Positions 1 through 7,998 of a stretch of 63,001 nucleotides of DNA are shown here, piece after piece (within the stretch, counting starts at the first letter, position 1; each line of letters begins with the position of its first letter). Position numbers and translations under genes: made by a program. The notes under the pieces were generated by a model. It searched no databases. It had not been told where the DNA came from and saw only the letters and a list, made by a program, of their open reading frames with translations. Location of the stretch: positions 1 through 63,001 of the forward strand of contig NZ_AYJW01000014.1 of NCBI RefSeq assembly GCF_000497205.1, given 5' to 3'. This DNA comes from Saccharopolyspora rectivirgula DSM 43747. GTDB lineage: Bacteria > Actinomycetota > Actinomycetes > Mycobacteriales > Pseudonocardiaceae.

Positions 1-1
1 C

Positions 2-141
2 GCCGGCGGCATCAGCGGAGCCCACATCAACCCGGCGGTGACTCGAACTTCATGCCGGTGATCGGCCACACGAAGGTGTTACCGCAGCTGCTCGGGGAGA
101 CCCAGCAGTTGATCTCCGAGGCCTGGCAGAAGATCGGTTGA
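2..141 (+). pseudogene. Aquaporin/glycerol-facilitator (MIP) remnant, broken
   Basis: Positions 2-43 encode GGISGAHINPAVT, which contains the first NPA box of the MIP channel family. The frame then runs into a TGA at about 59 (T-R-T-S-C-R-stop), whereas a real MIP protein would continue for well over 100 residues. A different frame (46-141) is open to a TGA at 139 and ends in ...LISEAWQKIG, which does not look like a MIP C-terminus and which I do not recognise. The stretch therefore looks like two gene fragments fused by a deletion near position 43, or a badly decayed gene. The left end lies outside the window. The motif is clear; the history is inference. Confidence 0.5.
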
Positions 142-194
142 GCTGGCGAGGGGGACCGGCCGGAGGTGCTGCCCGGTCCCCCTCGACGGTTGGC

Positions 195-722
195 TCAGGG
201 GCGCCGCTCGGCTTCGATCTCCAGGGAGACCTTGATCTTGTCGCCGACCACGGCGGTGTTGTCCGGTCCGACGCCGAAGTCGCGGCGGTCCAGGGCAGTG
301 GTGGCGGACAGGCCGATCAGGCCGTTTTCGCTGATACCGTTCAGCTCGGTTCTCAACGAGACCGGCTTGGTCACCCCGTGCAGGGTGAACTCGCCGTCGA
401 TCACGAATTCGTCGTCCTCCTGCCGGATGCCCGTGGACCGGAAGGTCGCGGTCGGGTAGTTCGCCACGTCCAGGAAGTCGGCGTTGCGCACGTGGGCGTC
501 CCGGTCCGGCATGGCGGTGTCGATCGAGCCGGTGCTGATCGTTGCGGTCACCGAGGAGTCCAGCGGGTTCTCCGCGGTGACCAGTTCGCCGGAGAAGTCC
601 GTGAAGCGGCCCTTGGTCTTGGCGATTCCCATGTGGCGGACCGAGAATTCGATCGCGGAGTGCGCCGGGTCGATGTCCCAGGTGCCGACCTCGTAGCCCG
701 GGATCGTGCTGCTGGCGGTCAT
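195..722 (-). CDS. YceI-family protein
   Basis: A 175-residue protein of the YceI family, a lipocalin-like beta barrel thought to bind polyisoprenoids or similar amphiphiles. The N-terminal YEVGTWDIDPAHSAIEFSVRH block, the middle FLDVANYPTATFRS segment and the LHGVTKPV motif are typical. The frame is open upstream to 815, but the ATG at 722 is chosen because AAGAGG lies 6 bases before it and the family motif begins about 10 residues later. No signal peptide is visible, so it is probably cytoplasmic. It stands alone and is divergent from the PIP synthase gene. Its upstream region holds a 12-bp palindrome, so a MarR-type regulator may control it. Confidence 0.85.
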   Translation of the reverse strand: MTASSTIPGYEVGTWDIDPAHSAIEFSVRHMGIAKTKGRFTDFSGELVTAENPLDSSVTATISTGSIDTAMPDRDAHVRNADFLDVANYPTATFRSTGIRQEDDEFVIDGEFTLHGVTKPVSLRTELNGISENGLIGLSATTALDRRDFGVGPDNTAVVGDKIKVSLEIEAERRP

Positions 723-748
723 TGGAAGCCTCTTTTCGCGTTCGGCGA

Positions 749-790
749 GTGAGCGGGTGCTCACCCAGCAGAACAAATTTGAAGCTTCAA
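749..790. promoter_or_regulatory. Palindromes upstream of the YceI gene
   Basis: TTGAAGCTTCAA at 779-790 is a perfect 12-bp palindrome in AT-rich surroundings, of a form often bound by MarR/PecS-type regulators. A second inverted repeat, GTGAGC-GGGT-GCTCAC, lies at 749-764, nearer the start codon, and could form a hairpin in the leader. Both lie in the yceI-PIP synthase intergenic region. The palindromes are seen directly; regulation of yceI is inferred. Confidence 0.4.
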
Positions 791-912
791 CAATTCCGGG
801 TGTGGGCGACACCACGGAATCCGTGTCGGCTCGAGCTGGTGAAGAAATTTTCGATCAGGATGGTTACTGTGCAACAGCAGTGACCAAAGATCGATAAACT
901 GACGGTCTGGCG

Positions 913-1527
913 ATGCTTAACATTTTTGCGCGGGATTCGATCTCTCGGTTAACCGACCCGGTCGGAGCCAGCTTGGTCCGACTCGGGCTGACGCCGAACG
1001 CGGTAACGGTGACCGGTGCGGTCGTCAGCACCGGTGCGGCGCTGTGGTTCTTCCCGCGTGGCCAGTTGTTCGCGGGAGCCGCGGTGCTCACCGTCTTCCT
1101 GCTCTTCGACCTGCTGGACGGGGCGATGGCGCGGGCGGGCGGGAAGGCCTCCCCCTACGGCGGGGTGCTCGACGCCACCTGCGACCGGATCGTCGACGGC
1201 GCCCTGTTCGGGGCGCTGGCGTGGTGGTCGCTGGTGGTGGACGGCAACTCGACGCGCGGGGCGGGGTTGCTGGTCTGCCTGGTCGCAGCGCAGGTCATCT
1301 CCTACGTCAAGGCGCGTGCCGAGGCCAACGGTTTCGACGCCAACGGCGGCCTGGCCGAGCGGGCTGAGCGGTTCATCGTCGTGCTGGTCGGCGCCGGGCT
1401 GCACGGGTTGGGCGTGCCCTACGTGCTGGACGTCGCCGTGTGGTTGCTGGTCGTGCTGTCCGCGCTGACCGTCGCGCAGCGGCTGCTGGCGGTCCGCCGG
1501 AAGTACGTCGCCACGCGGCAGGGGTAG
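913..1527 (+). CDS. pgsA1: Phosphatidylinositol-phosphate synthase (CDP-alcohol phosphatidyltransferase)
   Basis: A 204-residue integral membrane enzyme that joins CDP-diacylglycerol and inositol 1-phosphate to give PI-phosphate, the first step to phosphatidylinositol and PI mannosides. The full CDP-alcohol signature D-x2-DG-x2-AR-x8-G-x3-D-x3-D is intact (D66, D69, G70, A73, R74, G83, D87, D91). The N-terminal RLTDPVGASLVRLGLTPN and GLAERAERF segments are typical of actinobacterial PIP synthases. About six membrane helices follow. The start has no clear Shine-Dalgarno; a TAAACT at 895-900 suggests a very short leader. The PIM acyltransferase and mannosyltransferase genes that usually follow it are absent here. 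Confidence 0.88.
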   Translation: MLNIFARDSISRLTDPVGASLVRLGLTPNAVTVTGAVVSTGAALWFFPRGQLFAGAAVLTVFLLFDLLDGAMARAGGKASPYGGVLDATCDRIVDGALFGALAWWSLVVDGNSTRGAGLLVCLVAAQVISYVKARAEANGFDANGGLAERAERFIVVLVGAGLHGLGVPYVLDVAVWLLVVLSALTVAQRLLAVRRKYVATRQG

Positions 1528-1533
1528 GGCTCC

Positions 1534-3639
1534 CTACCGCTGCGCGGTGACGCTCTCCGGGGCGGGCTCGTAGCTGCCGAAGTGCCGGGTGAAGGTGGCG
1601 CTCCCGGAGCTGAGCGAGCGCACATTGACCGAGTACCGCACCAGCTCGCTGGCGGGCACGTGCGCTCGCACCACGGTCCAGCCGGGGTCTTCCGGTTCGG
1701 TGCCGACGACCTTCCCCCGGCGGCTGGACAGGTCGCCCAGCACCGCGCCCAGGTATTCATCGGGGATGCGCACGGTGATCTCGTCCACCGGCTCCAGCGT
1801 GATCAACCCGGCCTGCTCGGCGGCTGCTTTCAACGCGAGCATCCCCGCGGTCTGGAAGGCGGCGTCGGAGGAGTCGACGCTGTGCGCTTTCCCGTCCACC
1901 AAGGTGACCCGCAGGTCCACCAGCGGAACGCCGTCGTGGATGCCCTTCTCCATCTGGGCCCGCACGCCCTTCTCCACGCTCGGGATGAACTGCTTGGGCA
2001 CGGCACCGCCCACCACCCGGTCGCGGAACTCGAAACCGGAACCCCGCGGCAGCGGTTCGACTTCGATGTCGCAGATGGCGTACTGGCCGTGTCCGCCGGA
2101 CTGCTTGACGTGCCTGCCGTGTCCTTTGGCCGGTCGGGCGAACGTCTGCCGGAGCGGTACCCGCACCGGTTCGGTGTCGATGGCCGCGCCGCCTTCCCGG
2201 AGGCGCTGCAGCACGACGTCGGCGTGCGCTTCGCCGGTGCACCACAGCACCAGCTGGTGGGTTTCGGTGTCCCGCTCCAACCGCAGGTTGGGGTCGGCGG
2301 CGACCAACCGGCTGAGGTTGCGGGCCAGGGCTTCCTCGTCGCTGCGGGAGTGGGCCACCACCGCCACGGGCAGCAGCGGGTCCGGCAGCGGCCACGGTTC
2401 GAGCAGCAGCGGGGTCTCCGGATCGGAGAGCGTGTCACCGGTTTCCGCGGAGTTGAGCTTGGTCAGCGCGCAGATGTCGCCCGCCGTGCAGTGGGGGACT
2501 TCTCGGAGGGTGCCCCCGAGCGGGGAGTACAGGTGGGCGACCTTCTCGTTCTCGTCGTGCTCCGGGTGTCCGCGTTCGGCTTGGCCGTGGCCGGAGACGT
2601 GGACCGCCCGGTCCGGGCGCAGCGTTCCGGAGAACACCCGGGCCAGCGAAACTCGCCCGACGTAGCTGTCCGCCGCGGTGTGCACCACTTCGGCGGCGAA
2701 GGGGCCTTGCGGGTCGGGGGTGAGCTGGCGCGGGTTGTTCCCCTGGGGATCGGTGAACTCCGGGAGTTCCCGCTCCAGGGGAGAGGGGAATCCGCGCACG
2801 ATCCCGTCGAGGACTTCCGCGAGTCCGACGCCGGTCAGCGAGCACGCCGGCAGCACCGGGTGCAGGCCTCCGCGGGAGACCGCCTTCTCCAGGTCTTTGA
2901 TCAGGGTCGGTTCTTCGATCTCCTCGCCGGCGATGTAGCGGTCCATCAAGGACTCGTCTTCGCTCTCGGAGATGATGGCTTCGACCAGTTCTGCTTGCCA
3001 CTGCGGCAGGTCTTCCGGGGTGCCACCGGTTTCCCGGGGTTGCCCGTAGGTGGTTCCGGTGAGCACTCCGAGCAGTCCGGCGACCTCCCCGTCCGTCCCG
3101 TGGCGGGGTAGGTACAGCGGGATCACGCCGAGGCCGAAGGCTTCCCGGCAGGACAGCAGCGCGGCGTTGAAGTCCGCGCGCGGTTGGTCGAGCCGGGAGA
3201 TGACCACGGCGCGGGGCATGCCGACCCGGGCGCACTCCTTCCACAGCGCCCGGGTGGCGGCGTCCACTCCTTCCACGGCCGAGACCACGAACAGGGCGGC
3301 GTCGGCGGCCCGCAGGCCCGCTCGCAGTTCTCCGATGAAATCGGCGTACCCGGGCGTGTCCAACAAGTTGATCTTGTAGGCGCCGTGTTCGACCGGAGCC
3401 ACCGACAGGGACACGGACCGCTGCTGCTCGATCGCGGCGGGCTCGTGGTCGCACACCGTGGACCCTTCGGTCACCGACCCCGCCCGCGGGATCGTCCTGG
3501 TGTGCGCCAGCAGCGCTTCGACGAGCGTGGTCTTGCCGGAGCCGGAGGGGCCGACCAGTGCGACGTTGCGGATCAGCGCCGGATCTGACGGCGCCGGGGC
3601 CGGCCGGGTCCCGGCTGTGACGGTTTGTTTGCTCCCCAT
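1534..3639 (-). CDS. EF-G-like translational GTPase (FusA2 type)
   Basis: A 701-residue relative of elongation factor G, closest in layout to the mycobacterial EF-G-like FusA2 group rather than to the essential FusA. The P-loop GPSGSGKT (30-37) and G3 DTPGYADF (94-101) are present, but the G4 NKxD box reads SRLD (148-151), which may weaken guanine specificity. The C-terminal half keeps the EF-G domain IV-V layout (GGAVPKQFIPSVEKGV, LGDLSSRRG). The frame opens at 3678; the ATG at 3639 is chosen for the CAGGGGG just before it. Its cellular role is unknown: EF-G paralogues of this class are usually non-essential. It is convergent with the PIP synthase gene, with 6 bases between stops. Confidence 0.85.
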   Translation of the reverse strand: MGSKQTVTAGTRPAPAPSDPALIRNVALVGPSGSGKTTLVEALLAHTRTIPRAGSVTEGSTVCDHEPAAIEQQRSVSLSVAPVEHGAYKINLLDTPGYADFIGELRAGLRAADAALFVVSAVEGVDAATRALWKECARVGMPRAVVISRLDQPRADFNAALLSCREAFGLGVIPLYLPRHGTDGEVAGLLGVLTGTTYGQPRETGGTPEDLPQWQAELVEAIISESEDESLMDRYIAGEEIEEPTLIKDLEKAVSRGGLHPVLPACSLTGVGLAEVLDGIVRGFPSPLERELPEFTDPQGNNPRQLTPDPQGPFAAEVVHTAADSYVGRVSLARVFSGTLRPDRAVHVSGHGQAERGHPEHDENEKVAHLYSPLGGTLREVPHCTAGDICALTKLNSAETGDTLSDPETPLLLEPWPLPDPLLPVAVVAHSRSDEEALARNLSRLVAADPNLRLERDTETHQLVLWCTGEAHADVVLQRLREGGAAIDTEPVRVPLRQTFARPAKGHGRHVKQSGGHGQYAICDIEVEPLPRGSGFEFRDRVVGGAVPKQFIPSVEKGVRAQMEKGIHDGVPLVDLRVTLVDGKAHSVDSSDAAFQTAGMLALKAAAEQAGLITLEPVDEITVRIPDEYLGAVLGDLSSRRGKVVGTEPEDPGWTVVRAHVPASELVRYSVNVRSLSSGSATFTRHFGSYEPAPESVTAQR

Positions 3640-3718
3640 GGTTTCCCCCTGCTGTTCCCGCTGTGAGACCGAGCACACACCTGGTGCGCCGGGAGTGCAA
3701 GGCCACCTGGGGCGATAG

Positions 3719-3739
3719 GGCCACCGAAGAAAAGTGGCC
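3719..3739. promoter_or_regulatory. Inverted repeat between EF-G-like gene and pdxS
   Basis: GGCCAC (3719-3724) and GTGGCC (3734-3739) form a 6-bp inverted repeat with a 9-base AT-rich spacer. Another GGCCACC lies about 20 bases upstream. It sits in the 193-bp divergent region that must hold both promoters. It could be an operator for either gene; nothing else supports this. Confidence 0.25.
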
Positions 3740-3832
3740 TACTGAAATGAGCCTCAATTGGCCCGTGCGAATGGTCCAGTTTTCTCGTAGCGTCGGCCTC
3801 GAGAAGCGAGCCAGTCCGAGGAGAGGTTGTCG

Positions 3833-4753
3833 GTGACTACCGTCCAGTCCGATCAGGAGCCCACCACCGCCCGCAAGTCCGGCACCGACGGGGTGAAGCG
3901 CGGGATGGCCGAGATGCTCAAGGGCGGGGTGATCATGGATGTGGTGACTCCGGAGCAGGCCAAGATCGCCGAGGACGCCGGCGCGGTGGCGGTCATGGCG
4001 CTCGAGCGGGTTCCGGCTGACATCCGGGCCAACGGTGGTGTGGCCCGCATGTCCGATCCCGGTCTGATCGAGGAGATCATCAACGCGGTCTCCATCCCGG
4101 TGATGGCCAAGGCGCGGATCGGCCACTTCGTGGAAGCCCAGGTCCTGCAGGCGCTCGGCGTGGACTACATCGACGAGTCGGAGGTGCTCACCCCGGCGGA
4201 CGAGGACCACCACATCGACAAGTGGGCGTTCACCGTCCCGTTCGTCTGCGGCGCCACCGATCTCGGCGAAGCGCTGCGGCGGATCTCCGAGGGAGCGGCG
4301 ATGATCCGCTCCAAGGGTGAGGCCGGCACCGGCAACGTGGTCGAGGCCACTCGGCACATGCGGCGCATCCGCAGCGACATCCGCAAGCTCGCCGCGCTCG
4401 AGGAGGACGAGCTCTACGCGGCGGCCAAGGAGTTGCGCGCCCCGCTGCCCCTGGTCCAGGAGGTCGCCCGCACCGGGAAGCTACCGGTGGTGCTGTTCAC
4501 CGCGGGCGGCATCGCCACCCCGGCCGACGCGGCCATGATGCGGCAGCTCGGGGCCGAAGGCGTCTTCGTCGGCTCGGGCATCTTCAAGTCCGGGGACCCC
4601 GCCAAGCGGGCCGCGGCGATCGTGAAGGCCACGACCTTCTACGACGATCCGGACGTGATCGCCAAGGTCTCCCGCGGCCTGGGCGAGGCGATGGTCGGCA
4701 TCAACGTCGATTCGCTGCCGGAGGCGGCCCGGTACGCCCAGCGGGGTTGGTGA
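3833..4753 (+). CDS. pdxS: Pyridoxal 5'-phosphate synthase, synthase subunit PdxS
   Basis: A 306-residue (beta/alpha)8 subunit that builds PLP from ribose 5-phosphate, glyceraldehyde 3-phosphate and ammonia supplied by the PdxT glutaminase. The two lysines that carry the reaction intermediates are visible, K93 in VMAKARIGH and K161 in [11 protein letters not shown], as are D36 (GGVIMDVV) and the phosphate-binding [12 protein letters not shown]. The protein is full length. A TTG at 3827 is in frame but abuts the GAGGAGAGG ribosome site; GTG at 3833 has a better 6-base spacing and is chosen. Its usual partner pdxT is 3.2 kb downstream instead of adjacent. Confidence 0.95.
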   Translation: MTTVQSDQEPTTARKSGTDGVKRGMAEMLKGGVIMDVVTPEQAKIAEDAGAVAVMALERVPADIRANGGVARMSDPGLIEEIINAVSIPVMAKARIGHFVEAQVLQALGVDYIDESEVLTPADEDHHIDKWAFTVPFVCGATDLGEALRRISEGAAMIRSKGEAGTGNVVEATRHMRRIRSDIRKLAALEEDELYAAAKELRAPLPLVQEVARTGKLPVVLFTAGGIATPADAAMMRQLGAEGVFVGSGIFKSGDPAKRAAAIVKATTFYDDPDVIAKVSRGLGEAMVGINVDSLPEAARYAQRGW

Positions 4754-4764
4754 CCCGACGCCGT

Positions 4765-4804
4765 TGACCGAGCTGGCCGCCGGGGTCACCGGTCAGCTCG
4801 GTCA
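4765..4804. terminator. Hairpin between convergent pdxS and XRE-cupin gene
   Basis: TGACCGAGCTG (4765-4775) and CAGCTCGGTCA (4794-4804) form a perfect 11-bp stem around an 18-base GC-rich loop. It lies just after the pdxS stop and reaches the stop codon of the converging gene, so it can act on both transcripts. There is no U-tract, as is common in actinomycetes. Confidence 0.6.
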
Positions 4805-5365
4805 GTGGTGCTCCATCGCCAGCACGGCGGTGGTGCCCGGCTGCAGGGCCTGGTAGACGTGCGGCACGTCGCCGGAGAACGAGATGTAGTCGCCGGGCTC
4901 GAGCTCCACCGGGCATTCCGCCGGGCCGGTCAGCATCCGGCCGCTGGTGACGATCACGTGCTCGACGGTTCCCGGGATGTGCGCGTCGGCCTTCCTGGTG
5001 CCGCCCGGCTCCAGTTCCAGGGTGTACAGGTCCCGGCGCGCGCCGGCCGGGCATGCCGACAGCAGCGCGGCGGCGTAGGGCGACTGCTCGGAGCGGACCA
5101 TCGGCACCTCGCCGGCGCGGATCACCCTCACCTGCGGAGCAGGTGGCTCCACCAGCCTGCTGAAGGGCACGCCGAGGGCCACGCCCACTGCCCACAACGT
5201 CTCCACGCTGGGGTTCCCGGTTCCGGATTCGAGCTGGGAGAGCGTGGACTTGGCGATTCCCGCGCGCTTGGCCAGTTCGCTGAGGGTCAGCCCGGCACGG
5301 TCGCGTTCCCGGCGCAGGGAAGCGGCGATGATCTCCAGCGGTGGGGTGCTGTCAGCTCTGCTCAT
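4802..5365 (-). CDS. XRE-family regulator with C-terminal cupin domain
   Basis: A 187-residue two-domain regulator. Residues 11-64 are a helix-turn-helix (LTLSELAKRAGIAKSTLSQLESG); residues about 105-185 are a small cupin barrel (HIPGTVEHVIVTSGRM, LEPGDYISFSGDVPHVYQA) that probably binds a small ligand, perhaps an amino acid. The gene is divergent from azlC, with 68 bp between starts, and XRE-cupin proteins often control the AzlCD exporter beside them. The upstream sequence has no clear Shine-Dalgarno, so the start could be leaderless or slightly off. Family and arrangement are clear; the target is inferred. Confidence 0.85.
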   Translation of the reverse strand: MSRADSTPPLEIIAASLRRERDRAGLTLSELAKRAGIAKSTLSQLESGTGNPSVETLWAVGVALGVPFSRLVEPPAPQVRVIRAGEVPMVRSEQSPYAAALLSACPAGARRDLYTLELEPGGTRKADAHIPGTVEHVIVTSGRMLTGPAECPVELEPGDYISFSGDVPHVYQALQPGTTAVLAMEHH

Positions 5366-5390
5366 GGCTGTTCGGTGTGTCGGTCCTTGC

Positions 5391-5419
5391 GTTCGTCTTG
5401 ACGAACAAATGCCTTTTGT
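5391..5419. promoter_or_regulatory. Probable operator/promoter of the azlCD divergon
   Basis: GTTCGTC-TT-GACGAAC (5391-5406) is a perfect 7-bp inverted repeat with a 2-base spacer. It overlaps TTGACG (5398-5403), a good -35 for azlC; CAGGCT at 5421-5426 could be the -10, which would place transcription start near the azlC GTG. A second inverted repeat ACAAA-N5-TTTGT lies at 5405-5419. A repressor bound here would cover the azlC promoter, fitting control by the divergent XRE-cupin protein. Confidence 0.55.
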
Positions 5420-5433
5420 CCAGGCTAGCGAAC

Positions 5434-6135
5434 GTGGGTTCAGCAGAGCGAACGGTTGTTCCGCTGTGGCGGGACGAACTCGTTCGGGACGTGCTCTCGA
5501 TGGCCGCAGCCCTGGCCGTCGTGGCGGCTTCCCTGGGGGCCATCGCGGTCAGCAAGGGAATTCCGCTGTGGATGGTCACCCTGATGGGGTTGCTGATCTT
5601 CGCCGGCGGTTCCGAGTTCATGGCCGTGGGCATGATGGCGGCCGGGGCCTCCCCGGTCACCACCGTGCTCGGCGGACTGATGCTGAACGCCCGCCACTTC
5701 CCCTTCGGGCTGGCGGTCGGCGGACTGCTCGACGGCAGCTGGCCCCGCCGGCTGTTCGGCAGCCACATCATGATCGACGAATCGGTGGCCTTCGCCATGG
5801 CGCGGAGCGACCCGGCGGAGAAGAAGCGCGCCTACTGGCTGACCGGCGTCGTGCTGTACTGCACCTGGGCGCCGTCCATCCTCGTCGGCGGACTGGTCGG
5901 CCAGCGCATCGCGGATCCCGGGGCCCTCGGCCTCGACGCCGCGCTGCCGGCCGGACTGCTCGCGCTGATCATGCCGTCCCTGTCCGAGCACAAGACCCTG
6001 CGCGCGGTGGCCCTGGGCGCGCTGGCGGCGGTGTTGACCACACCCGTGCTGCCGGCCGGACTCCCGGTGCTGGTCGCGCTGGTCGGAATCGCTGCCGCTC
6101 TGCCGTTGCCGAAGCGAGCGAGGCGCCGGTCATGA
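5434..6135 (+). CDS. azlC: AzlC-family branched-chain amino-acid exporter, large subunit
   Basis: A 233-residue inner-membrane protein with several hydrophobic helices and the AzlC hallmark LLIFAGGSEFMAVG followed by LGGLMLNARHFPFGLAV. With AzlD it forms a two-component exporter of branched-chain or related amino acids. The open frame reaches back to 5341, inside the divergent regulator, so that start is rejected; GTG at 5434 precedes the conserved LWRDELVRD segment and may be leaderless. The gene overlaps azlD by 4 bases (ATGA), so the pair is translationally coupled. The exact substrate cannot be read from sequence. Confidence 0.85.
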   Translation: MGSAERTVVPLWRDELVRDVLSMAAALAVVAASLGAIAVSKGIPLWMVTLMGLLIFAGGSEFMAVGMMAAGASPVTTVLGGLMLNARHFPFGLAVGGLLDGSWPRRLFGSHIMIDESVAFAMARSDPAEKKRAYWLTGVVLYCTWAPSILVGGLVGQRIADPGALGLDAALPAGLLALIMPSLSEHKTLRAVALGALAAVLTTPVLPAGLPVLVALVGIAAALPLPKRARRRS

Positions 6136-6440
6136 CGCTGGGTGTGATGTTCGCGATCGCCGCCGGCACCTACGCCATGCGCCTGGCCGGCCCGCTGCTG
6201 CGCGGCCGGGTCGAGTTCTCCCCCGAGCTGGAGAAGCTCATGTCCATCGCGGCCATCGCGCTGCTCGGCGCGTTCGCGGTGACCAGCGCGGTGTTCGAGG
6301 GCAGCGCGTTCGCCGGGTGGGCCCGGCTGCTCGGGGTCGCGGTAGGAGCGGTGCTGGCCTGGCGGCGGGCGCCGTTCTGGCTCGTGGTGGTCGCCGCGGC
6401 GGGCACCACCGCGCTGCTGCGGCTGGCCGGCCTGGAGTGA
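6132..6440 (+). CDS. azlD: AzlD-family exporter small subunit
   Basis: A 102-residue, three-to-four-helix membrane protein of the AzlD family, partner of AzlC. The start TLGVMFAIAAGTYAMRLAGP and the charged FSPELEKLMS loop followed by AIALLGAFAVTSA are characteristic. The ATG at 6132 overlaps the azlC TGA. About 220 bases separate it from the next recognisable coding start, so the permease may have its own promoter. Confidence 0.85.
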   Translation: MTLGVMFAIAAGTYAMRLAGPLLRGRVEFSPELEKLMSIAAIALLGAFAVTSAVFEGSAFAGWARLLGVAVGAVLAWRRAPFWLVVVAAAGTTALLRLAGLE

Positions 6441-6662
6441 TCGAGACCAAGGCCTCCCGACCCCGTGGCGGCGGCACGACACGCCCTATCTAAAGTCCTG
6501 CGTGCTGCTCCGGCTCAATGGTGGAGACCTCGCGCCGCCAGAGCTGTCCGGTGAGCCGGCGAAACCGGCTCTCGTCCCCGGGAGGCCGCTACGACTACCA
6601 CAACGCGCTCCGAGAGAACCGCCGAGGGCTACCAGAAGGGCCTGGGCAGGCGCCAGGTCCAG

Positions 6663-7994
6663 ATGATCGCGATGGGCGGCGCCATCGGTGTCGGCCTGTT
6701 CCTGGGGGTGGGCGGGCGCATGGCCCAGGCGGGCCCCGCGCTGGTGCTCGCCTACCTGCTGTGCGGGGTGGCCGCTTTCTTCGTCATGCGCGCCCTCGGC
6801 GAACTGGTCCTGCACCGGCCGGTCTCCGGCAGCTTCGTCGAGTACGCCCGGGAGTTCATCGGTCCCTGGGCCGGCTTCGCGGCCGGGTGGCTGTACTTCC
6901 TCAACTGGGCCGGGGCCGGCATCGCCGAGATCACCGCGGCCGGGATCTACATCAGCAAGTGGTTCCCCGACTTCCCGCAGTGGATCACCGCGCTGCTGTG
7001 CCTGCTGGGCCTGCTCGCGGTGAACCTGCTGTCGGTGCGGTTCTTCGGAGAACTGGAGTTCTGGTTCTCGACCATCAAGGTCCTGGCCATCGTGTCCTTC
7101 CTCGCCGTCGCGCTGTCCCTGGTGCTCACCGGTGCGGACGTGGGCGGCACCGCGGCCGGACCGGAGAACCTCACCGCGCACGGCGGCTTCCTGCCCGCTG
7201 GGCTCCCGGTGGTGCTGCTGAGCATGCAAGGCGTGATGTTCGCCTACGCCTCCATGGAGATGGTGGGCATCGCGGCCGGTGAAACCCGCAATCCGGAGAA
7301 GGTGCTGCCCCGGGCGATCAACAGCGTGGTGCTCCGGATCGCCGTGTTCTACGTCGGTTCCGTGGTGCTGCTGGCGATGGTGCTGCCCTGGACCGCCTAC
7401 AGCGGCCAGGAGAGCCCCTTCGTCACCGTGTTCTCCAGCATCGGCATCCCCTGGGCGGGCGACCTGATGAACTTCGTGGTGCTGACCGCGGCGCTCTCCA
7501 GCTGCAACTCGGGGCTGTACTCCACCGGGCGGATCCTGCGCTCGCTGGCCCAGCGCGGCGAGGCCCCCGCCTTCACCAACCTGCTGAACTCCCGCCGGGC
7601 GCCCTACGGGGCCGTGCTGTTCACCGGCGGCGTGTTCCTGGTCGGCGTGCTGCTGAACTACGTGGTCCCCAAGCAGGCGTTCGACATCGCCACCTCGATC
7701 TCCTCCCTCGGGGTGATCGCCACCTGGGCCACCCTGCTGATCGCCCAGATGAAGCTGCGCAGCCGGGCGGAACGGGGTGAGCTGCGGCGTCCTGCCTACC
7801 GCATGCCCGGTTCGCCGTACACGAACTGGATCGTCCTGGTCTTCCTCCTCGGTATCGTTGGCCTGGCAGCTCTCTCCGAAGAGCTCGCTGTGCGGGCATC
7901 GTTCTACGCAGTGCCGGTAGTGGTGCTCGCGCTCGCTGTCGGCTGGCGAGTGGTCGCCCGCCGTTCAACCAGCCGCAGCAGTGCAGGAGAATGA
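6663..7994 (+). CDS. APC-family amino-acid permease
   Basis: A 12-helix amino-acid/proton symporter of the CycA/GabP/AroP class, 443 residues from the first ATG. It keeps [15 protein letters not shown] in helix 1, [44 protein letters not shown] and [18 protein letters not shown]. The family normally has 15-25 residues before helix 1, and the in-frame sequence upstream does encode such a lead-in (TAEGYQKGLGRRQVQ), yet no ATG, GTG or TTG exists before an in-frame TGA at about 6551. An ACG at 6591, preceded 5 bases earlier by GGGAGG, would give a 467-residue protein. The stop is 4 bases before the pdxT start. Confidence 0.85.
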   Translation: MIAMGGAIGVGLFLGVGGRMAQAGPALVLAYLLCGVAAFFVMRALGELVLHRPVSGSFVEYAREFIGPWAGFAAGWLYFLNWAGAGIAEITAAGIYISKWFPDFPQWITALLCLLGLLAVNLLSVRFFGELEFWFSTIKVLAIVSFLAVALSLVLTGADVGGTAAGPENLTAHGGFLPAGLPVVLLSMQGVMFAYASMEMVGIAAGETRNPEKVLPRAINSVVLRIAVFYVGSVVLLAMVLPWTAYSGQESPFVTVFSSIGIPWAGDLMNFVVLTAALSSCNSGLYSTGRILRSLAQRGEAPAFTNLLNSRRAPYGAVLFTGGVFLVGVLLNYVVPKQAFDIATSISSLGVIATWATLLIAQMKLRSRAERGELRRPAYRMPGSPYTNWIVLVFLLGIVGLAALSEELAVRASFYAVPVVVLALAVGWRVVARRSTSRSSAGE

Positions 7995-7998
7995 GATT

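Noticed and set aside
5341-5433. Upstream extension of azlC
   Set aside because: It would overlap the first codons and the promoter of the divergent regulator and adds residues unlike AzlC proteins.
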